Origin: Candidatus Gastranaerophilales bacterium
Lineage (GTDB): Bacteria; Cyanobacteriota; Vampirovibrionia; Gastranaerophilales; Gastranaerophilaceae
NCBI GenBank assembly: GCA_928722015.1
Contig: CAKMWI010000011.1
Coordinates: 228,729 to 292,728, forward strand
Direction of reading: 5' to 3'
Length of the DNA: 64,000 bases
In this document: piece after piece, positions 58,486 through 64,000 of the stretch
Layout of the letters: every line of letters begins with the position of its first letter
Position numbering within the stretch: position 1 is the stretch's first letter
Translations under genes and position numbers: made by a program
Notes under the pieces: generated by a model
What the model saw: only the letters and a program-made list of their open reading frames with translations
Told to the model about the DNA's origin: nothing
The model's database searches: none

Positions 58486-60843
58486 ATGATTAATAAAAAA
58501 AGTATTATAATTGCAGCTATTTTAACTGTTTTAACGACAAGTTTTACAGCTGCTGATGCAACAACAGGTTCTAACAACCTTTTACAAATGGATGTAAAAA
58601 GATCTTCTGCAGTTGATTCTGTTGATGTTACTTTTTACACTACAGGTGATTCGCAAAACACTATTGTTACAAGAAAATCTCCTAACCGCTATGTCGTATT
58701 ACTGCCAAATGTTGCCGGCTCAAGCTCAATCGTTCCAAGCTTAGGAGGAGTTAAAGATTTAATCACTGATGTTCAGGTAAAAAATGTTAATGATGGTATA
58801 GGCGGTTATACCAAGATTACATTTGGAACAACAAAACCTGTAAATATTAAAACTTACATGAAAAAAACTGCTCCTCTGACTCAGGCTCAAAAAGATTATA
58901 AAAATTTAATTGCACAAAATAATAAAACAGCAGCCAAACCTCAAGCTAAACCGGTTGAACAAAAAACTGCAGCAACAGCACCAAAACAATCAACAACACA
59001 TACTCAAACCCAAAAACAGCAAACAAAACCGGTTCAAACAAATGAAGTTAAAGTTACAAATAAAACAAATACACAAAATAATAACAAACAATTATCTTTA
59101 CCAAAGATAAGTTTTACCCCTATAAATGTGCAAAATGCAAAAACAGAACAACAAAAAGCTTCACAACCCCAAAAAACACTTCAACAAAAAACTCAAGAAA
59201 AAATACAAGAACCTAAAACAGTTAATACAACATCATTAACAGAAAGTAATTATGTTCCAAAAATGAAATTTGACGCAAATGGAAAGCGTGAAATTGATTT
59301 AGAACCAAGAGTTACGCATGAAATTGTGAAAGAAAAACAAACTAAATCAGTAAAAATAGATCCTACATTTGAGATTCCTGAGGAAAATCAAATTCAAAAC
59401 CAAAATAATTCAATTCAAGACCAGTCAAATGCTGAAGAAACACCGCAAACAGAAGAATCTTCTAATTTTCATTTGCCTATATGGCTAATGGCAATATCAG
59501 GTGCAGCTCTCGGACTTTTGATATTATTTCTTGTGTTCGATGCAGTATCACATGCTGCAGAAAAAGATGCTGACAGATTAAAATCTTTCTTTAATATTTC
59601 TTCTAAAAATCAAGCCAGACGAAGAAGACGTGAATTTCATGATATTATCAATGATGATAATTTAAACTGGCAGGAAAAATACAAAAAGTATACCGAAACA
59701 GACAGAAAACTTCATCCAGTCAAACAATCAAATGATATGTCTTATGTAACAGATATGTCTGCCTCCAAAAAGGCATTTATTGAAAAATCTGAAAATATTG
59801 CCGGTAAAGGGTTTGAATCAGATAGAAGAAAGTTAAAAAATGAAACACTTAATCAAAATTTAAGCAACGAAACTCAAAACACATCAAATATATCTTCTGA
59901 TGTTCAAAATACCTACAAACAACCTACGGCATTGAATTTTAGGCAAGTAACGGATAGTATACAAAATATACCAAAAGACAAAACCGAAGAAATAAAAGAA
60001 AATTTAAGAGCTAAAATATCACAAATGGAACACTCTTTAGCCAATACACCTCAAATGGAACCTCCGGAAGAAGTTTCTAATGATGTAAAATCTGAAGATG
60101 ATTCCATCATGGGTACTTTTCATGATATAAAGTTAAAATCATTTGCAAAAACAGTAACACTAAAAGAAACACACAGAAGCCTGATTGAAGATGATAAAAA
60201 ACAAACAAGAAATAAATCTTATAAAGAAGGAAGATTTGTTAAACTAAAAAATTCACCTCTGAGTGTTAATAGAAGAAAATCTGCAAGTTCAGATTTGACT
60301 GTTTCGGACTTGGTTAATACAGGGAATAGATATTTGAATAATAGTAATGGGGAAATGAAAATGGACAAACAAAATGAAAATTATCTTCTATCTTCTTTAG
60401 ACGAATATATGTCAATTCTCGATTCTGAAGAAGAAAAAAGAACACTTACAATGCAGAAAGATACTGTAGCAGAAACTCTTTCTCAAGTTAGACCTTCAGA
60501 AACAATGAGCCGTTCAGGAATTACAAATCCAATATCAAGGGCATCAAACCCTATGAACAGACAAAAAAATGAACCGACTCATTATATGAATGGTTTAATT
60601 GTCAAATCAGGATACAATATTGATGCAGAAAAAGGATTTTATGTAGTTAATCTAGACGGGGTTTCCGCATTGGTCGGAAGAATAAAAGATGATATCTTTA
60701 TTTTGAAAAAATTTGACTACATTGTAGATAAACCACTTCAGGTAAGACTTGATTACGGTAGTGTTTATATTGTGAAAGTAGGCGGTTTCAAATGTCTCGT
60801 CGATGTTTCAAAAAATAAAATGGGAACACTTATTGAAATCTAA
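58486..60843 (+). CDS. Single-pass envelope protein with AMIN-like domain
   Basis: A 785-residue protein. Signal peptide (IIIAAILTVLTTSFTAADA), then an AMIN-like beta domain (about 30-130, LQMDVKRSSAVDSVDVTFYTTG, SPNRYVVLLPNV). A Gln/Thr/Lys-rich linker runs from 150 to about 320. One membrane helix (about 329-350, LPIWLMAISGAALGLLILFLVF) is followed by a long charged cytoplasmic part and a small C-terminal beta domain (FYVVNLDGVSALVGRIKDDI). AMIN domains bind cell wall or secretins in other proteins. A link between wall and cytoplasm is inferred. It has no good ribosome site. The solute-binding gene follows after eight bases. Confidence 0.72.
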   Translation: MINKKSIIIAAILTVLTTSFTAADATTGSNNLLQMDVKRSSAVDSVDVTFYTTGDSQNTIVTRKSPNRYVVLLPNVAGSSSIVPSLGGVKDLITDVQVKNVNDGIGGYTKITFGTTKPVNIKTYMKKTAPLTQAQKDYKNLIAQNNKTAAKPQAKPVEQKTAATAPKQSTTHTQTQKQQTKPVQTNEVKVTNKTNTQNNNKQLSLPKISFTPINVQNAKTEQQKASQPQKTLQQKTQEKIQEPKTVNTTSLTESNYVPKMKFDANGKREIDLEPRVTHEIVKEKQTKSVKIDPTFEIPEENQIQNQNNSIQDQSNAEETPQTEESSNFHLPIWLMAISGAALGLLILFLVFDAVSHAAEKDADRLKSFFNISSKNQARRRRREFHDIINDDNLNWQEKYKKYTETDRKLHPVKQSNDMSYVTDMSASKKAFIEKSENIAGKGFESDRRKLKNETLNQNLSNETQNTSNISSDVQNTYKQPTALNFRQVTDSIQNIPKDKTEEIKENLRAKISQMEHSLANTPQMEPPEEVSNDVKSEDDSIMGTFHDIKLKSFAKTVTLKETHRSLIEDDKKQTRNKSYKEGRFVKLKNSPLSVNRRKSASSDLTVSDLVNTGNRYLNNSNGEMKMDKQNENYLLSSLDEYMSILDSEEEKRTLTMQKDTVAETLSQVRPSETMSRSGITNPISRASNPMNRQKNEPTHYMNGLIVKSGYNIDAEKGFYVVNLDGVSALVGRIKDDIFILKKFDYIVDKPLQVRLDYGSVYIVKVGGFKCLVDVSKNKMGTLIEI

Positions 60844-60851
60844 ATTAAAAA

Positions 60852-62030
60852 ATGAATAAAAAAATTATCACAGCAATTTGTTTAATAATAGGAGCGAGTT
60901 TGTTTTGCTGCACAAAATTTTTTGTCCAAAATCATTTCCCTCAAAAAACAGTTGTGCAATTTGCTTCTTGGGGTTCTGAATCTGAAATAAGCATTCTTAA
61001 ACCAATTTTAGAAGATTTTGAAAAACAAAATCCTAATATAAAAATTAATTTTTTACACATCCCGCAAAATTATTTTCAAAAAATACATTTACTTTTTGCC
61101 TCTAACACAGCACCGGATGTAATATTCATAAATAATCAGTACCTCCCTGTTTATGCAAACGCAGGAGTTCTGGAAGATTTAACCCCATATACTGAAAATT
61201 TTGAACTAAACAAATTTTATAAAAAATCTGTTGAATCCTTGAGTTGGAAAAATAAAGTTTATGCAATTCCAAGAGATATTTCAAACCTTGTAATCTTTTA
61301 CAATAAAGATATTTTTGACAAAAATAATGTCCCCTATCCAAAACAAAATTGGACTTTTAAAGAATTTTTACAAACAGGACAAAAATTAACCCACGCACCT
61401 GACGTTTTCGGGATATCTTTTGAAGAAGAACCATTATTTTTTCTTCCGTACCTGACAAGTGAAGGCGGTGGATTTGAAGAAAATAAATTTAACTCAGAAA
61501 CAAGTAAACAAGCTCTCGCTTTTTATTCTGATTTAAGAAACAAATATCATATTGCACCACGAAAAGAAGAAGCAGCGAGTGCAACAATGGCACAAATGTT
61601 TTTACAAGGGAAATTAGCAATGCATCTTTCCGGAAGATGGCTTGTACCAAAATACAGACAAGAAGCTAAATTTGATTGGGATATCACGGAATTTCCACAC
61701 GGAAAAAAGGGAAGCATAGTCCCATTGGATTCATCAGGATGGGCAATTGCAAAATCATCAAAACATAAACAAGAAGCAATAAAATTAATTCAATATCTTT
61801 CGTCTTCAGAAAGCTCTATAGAATTTACCAAAAGCGGCTTAATCGTTCCCGCAAGAATTGATGTTGCCGAATCAAATGTATTTTTAGATAATCAAAAGCC
61901 AAAAAATGCAAAAGTATTTCTTTCTGTAATAGAAACATCACAACCCACTCATGTTTCTGTTAACTACAGAGAAGTATTGGATAACATAAAAAAACAAACA
62001 GAATATATTTTTAACAAAAAAAATAACTGA
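60852..62030 (+). CDS. ABC transporter extracellular solute-binding protein (family 1)
   Basis: A 392-residue sugar-type binding protein with an N-terminal export signal (KKIITAICLIIGASLFCC). The family pattern is clear: VQFASWGSESEISILKPILEDFEKQNPNI, then APDVIFINNQYLPVYANAGVLEDL, LVIFYNKDIFD, MAQMFLQGKLAMHLSGRW and GSIVPLDSSGWAIAKSSKHKQEAIK. The LFCC might be a lipid-attachment Cys, but the lipobox is not canonical. No permease or ATPase genes are adjacent, so its transporter must be elsewhere. It is probably co-transcribed with the AMIN-like gene. Confidence 0.9.
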   Translation: MNKKIITAICLIIGASLFCCTKFFVQNHFPQKTVVQFASWGSESEISILKPILEDFEKQNPNIKINFLHIPQNYFQKIHLLFASNTAPDVIFINNQYLPVYANAGVLEDLTPYTENFELNKFYKKSVESLSWKNKVYAIPRDISNLVIFYNKDIFDKNNVPYPKQNWTFKEFLQTGQKLTHAPDVFGISFEEEPLFFLPYLTSEGGGFEENKFNSETSKQALAFYSDLRNKYHIAPRKEEAASATMAQMFLQGKLAMHLSGRWLVPKYRQEAKFDWDITEFPHGKKGSIVPLDSSGWAIAKSSKHKQEAIKLIQYLSSSESSIEFTKSGLIVPARIDVAESNVFLDNQKPKNAKVFLSVIETSQPTHVSVNYREVLDNIKKQTEYIFNKKNN

Positions 62031-62054
62031 CAAAAATATTGTAAAACTAATGTA

Positions 62055-62087
62055 AAAGATACAGCTATATATTAGCTGTATCTTTTT
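62055..62087 (+). terminator. Terminator after the solute-binding protein gene
   Basis: A 13 bp perfect stem (AAAGATACAGCTA with its complement) around TATAT, followed by T. The A run on the left allows some function on the opposite strand. Confidence 0.9.
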
Positions 62088-62119
62088 GTCTATCATAAGA
62101 TATAAATTTTATTTTACTG

Positions 62120-62764
62120 CTAGACCAGAGCCAATTCCTTATTGAAAGGGTTACTGGAACACACCTGTTTATCAGCGAGAATTTCAGATTTTATTACAGA
62201 CAAATCTTGCTGCATTAATCTTCTCGGAGACCCTTCTTCCATTGAATGATTTCTTAAAAGATATGAAGGATGGAAAATAGCCATTGCCTTGTAGGTTTTC
62301 CCATTAATGGTAACATCAAACCATTTACCGCGAACTTTTGAAATTTGAACTTTTTTATCATCCCAAAAAGATTTTAGCGCGGTAGCCCCACAAAAAATAA
62401 TAGCTTTAGGATTCATAATATCAATCTGGGCTGTCAAATACCTTTCACACATAGTTTTTTCAACTTCTGTCGGAACTCTGTTTTCAGGAGGTCTGCATTT
62501 GACAGTATTTATAATATACAAATCATCTTGTCTTGAAATTCCGGCTTCTTTCAAAAAATTATCTAATAACTGGCCGGCTCTGCCAACAAACGGTTTTCCT
62601 GTTTCATCCTCAGTTTCACCAGGTGCCTCACCAATTAGTACGATTCTTGCTGTTTCAGGATTCCCATCAGAAAATACTACATTCTTACGGGTTTTTGATA
62701 AAATACAATCTGTACAATTTTCACATTTAGACTGAAGAATATCTAAACAGCCTTTTTTAATCAT
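62120..62764 (-). CDS. Uracil-DNA glycosylase, family 4 (iron-sulfur type)
   Basis: A 214-residue DNA-repair enzyme that removes uracil from DNA. Motif A is GEAPGETEDETGKPFVGRAGQLLD and the C-terminal motif is HPSYLLRN. The four cysteines of the 4Fe-4S cluster are present: KCENC (C14, C17), VKCRPPENR and MCERYL. The length is typical of family 4 enzymes, known from thermophiles and many anaerobes. AGGGAGAG precedes the ATG. It is separated by 22 bases from the symporter gene, which is read in the same direction just after... that is, downstream towards the left of the symporter start. Confidence 0.93.
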   Translation of the reverse strand: MIKKGCLDILQSKCENCTDCILSKTRKNVVFSDGNPETARIVLIGEAPGETEDETGKPFVGRAGQLLDNFLKEAGISRQDDLYIINTVKCRPPENRVPTEVEKTMCERYLTAQIDIMNPKAIIFCGATALKSFWDDKKVQISKVRGKWFDVTINGKTYKAMAIFHPSYLLRNHSMEEGSPRRLMQQDLSVIKSEILADKQVCSSNPFNKELALV

Positions 62765-62786
62765 TAGTAATCTCTCCCTTTATCTG

Positions 62787-64000
62787 TTATTCATCTTTTG
62801 CAAAAAAACCGATATTGTATCTTTTACAATAACGTTTTAATTCTTTCATTATTATACCAGATAATAAAAATACTGCAATCAAATTCGGTACTGCAAGAAA
62901 TAATGTAAACCCATCAGATAAATTTACAACACTTTTTAAATTCATAGCGGAACCTATTACAATAAATAAACAATATATTATCTGGAAAACTCTCGTCATT
63001 AATTTTGATTCACCGAATAAAAAAGTCCAACTTTTCGTTCCGTAATAAGAACCGCAAAGCATCGTTGAAAGCACAAAACAACTTGCCATAAATGTTAACA
63101 ATACAGGGAAAAAAGGACATACAGTAGCAAAAGCTTTAGAAGTTAATTCAATACCTTCAATTCCGTTTGTATGAAGATATGCCCCTGTAACAACAATAAT
63201 AAATGCCGTTGCAGCTCCAACAATAACAGTATCTACAAACGGTTGAAGCATAGCAATAAAAGCTTGTGCCACAGGTTTATTTGTCTTTACCGCGGAAAAT
63301 GCAATTGGAGCAGTACCTAAACCAGCTTCATTTGCAAACATCGCACGTCTGAATCCCCATAACAAACATCCCCAAACACCCCCGGATACAAAAGCCGCAG
63401 GTTTAAATGCTTCTTTTATTATCAAACATATTGTATGAGGTACATGATGAATATTTAATAAGCATATTACAAATGCTGAAAACACATATAATGTACACAT
63501 TACAGGGGTAACTTTTGATGTAAACTTACCTATAGATTTGATTCCACCAATAACAGTAATATAAGTTATGACAGCAACAATCAATCCGAAAATCCACCTT
63601 TGCCCTGCAAACAAGCCTGTTACATTAGAAATTTGCGTTGTTATTGCATTGATTTGAAATAAATTCCAGCCACCAATCATTGCAAATACACAACATACAG
63701 CATAAATCTTTGCAAGATATGGTGCCACAGGTTTTATCCAAGGTGCACGAAGCCCGTTTATAATATAGTACATAGGTCCGCCTGACGAAGAACCATCTTT
63801 ATTTATCTGTCTAAATTTTATCCCGAGCAGAACTTCAGCAAACTTTAATGCCATTGAAAAAATGCCGGCAATTATCATCCAAAAAATTACACCGGGCCCT
63901 CCAACCGAAACAGCTAAAGCTGAACCTACAACATTACCCATACCTGCAGAGGCAGAAATCGTAGCAGTCAAAGCTTGAAATGAAGACACTTCTCCGTGTT
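62787..64000 (-). CDS. Sodium:alanine symporter (AGCS family), 5' end off the window
   Basis: The last 400 or so residues of an amino-acid carrier. The reading frame stays open to the right edge (HGEVSSFQALTATISASAGMGNVVG), and family members have about 60 further residues before this point, so the gene starts outside the window. Motifs are GxGNVxGxA near the N-terminus, GGPMYYIINGL, FANEAGLGTAPIAFSAVKTNKP (the AGCS signature) and about ten membrane helices. It imports alanine or glycine with Na+. The stop lies 22 bases before the uracil-DNA glycosylase start, so the two may share a transcript. Confidence 0.92.
   Translation of the reverse strand, partial: HGEVSSFQALTATISASAGMGNVVGSALAVSVGGPGVIFWMIIAGIFSMALKFAEVLLGIKFRQINKDGSSSGGPMYYIINGLRAPWIKPVAPYLAKIYAVCCVFAMIGGWNLFQINAITTQISNVTGLFAGQRWIFGLIVAVITYITVIGGIKSIGKFTSKVTPVMCTLYVFSAFVICLLNIHHVPHTICLIIKEAFKPAAFVSGGVWGCLLWGFRRAMFANEAGLGTAPIAFSAVKTNKPVAQAFIAMLQPFVDTVIVGAATAFIIVVTGAYLHTNGIEGIELTSKAFATVCPFFPVLLTFMASCFVLSTMLCGSYYGTKSWTFLFGESKLMTRVFQIIYCLFIVIGSAMNLKSVVNLSDGFTLFLAVPNLIAVFLLSGIIMKELKRYCKRYNIGFFAKDE

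Noticed and set aside
1..64000. CRISPR arrays, prophage, integrase or transposase genes
   Set aside because: No regularly spaced repeats, phage structural genes or transposase motifs were seen on either strand.

Overview
The window is about 64 kb of AT-rich bacterial chromosome. The gene content points to a non-photosynthetic relative of Cyanobacteria, most likely a gut Melainabacterium of the Gastranaerophilales type. The pointers are a homologue of the cyanobacterial clock-input protein LdpA, sepF next to yggS, an AMIN-like periplasmic domain, a tmRNA tag beginning AKN and ending ALAA, and several families without familiar domains. No taxonomic search was possible, so this is inference from content. 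No rRNA, CRISPR array, prophage or transposase gene was seen.

Region by region. Positions 1-9000 look accessory. They hold an orphan gene tail, an NTF2-fold protein, a large SF2 helicase with membrane segments, a scar where two truncated genes meet head-on at about 4160, a four-gene lipid-headgroup operon resembling E. coli ynbABC, a 219 bp element with inverted ends, and tRNA-Met(CAU). Positions 9.1-18.8 kb carry a MATE exporter, a parvulin, a two-component pair with no sensor domain, a membrane Hsp20-like protein, a TonB-like protein, ruvC, mtnA and hydG. Positions 18.9-35.8 kb are mostly housekeeping (glmU, fba, a PPTase, holA, holB, ffh, sepF, yggS, zupT, rplI). Mixed in are LdpA, a penicillin-recognising serine hydrolase and a one-carbon trio (MetE-like, CooC-like, folD).

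Positions 35.9-45.5 kb are the least explained part. After two transporters, one frameshifted in an A9 tract, comes a cluster of AAA+ ATPases, membrane proteins and one secreted-looking protein. Many carry a short motif, [VIL]-[ST]-F-x-[GS], near the N-terminus. The same motif occurs in an unrelated tandem pair at 18.9-20.2 kb. I consider this the best candidate for an undescribed system: a shared N-terminal tag on otherwise dissimilar proteins.

Positions 45.6-64 kb hold the AmmeMemoRadiSam pair, expressed from a 21 bp palindromic divergent promoter. They also hold an LplT-PlsC-acyl-ACP ligase fusion, a CsoR regulator with a secreted cysteine-rich protein, a decayed gene, tmRNA, coiled-coil and TPR proteins, era, a solute-binding protein, a family 4 uracil-DNA glycosylase and the start of an alanine symporter.

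A second theme is gene expression. At least eight genes have a TATAAT-like hexamer placed 6 or 7 bases before the start codon and no Shine-Dalgarno sequence, which predicts leaderless mRNAs. Neighbouring genes have ordinary GGAGG-type sites. Start codons were revised from the longest open frame wherever a ribosome site or overlap argued for it.
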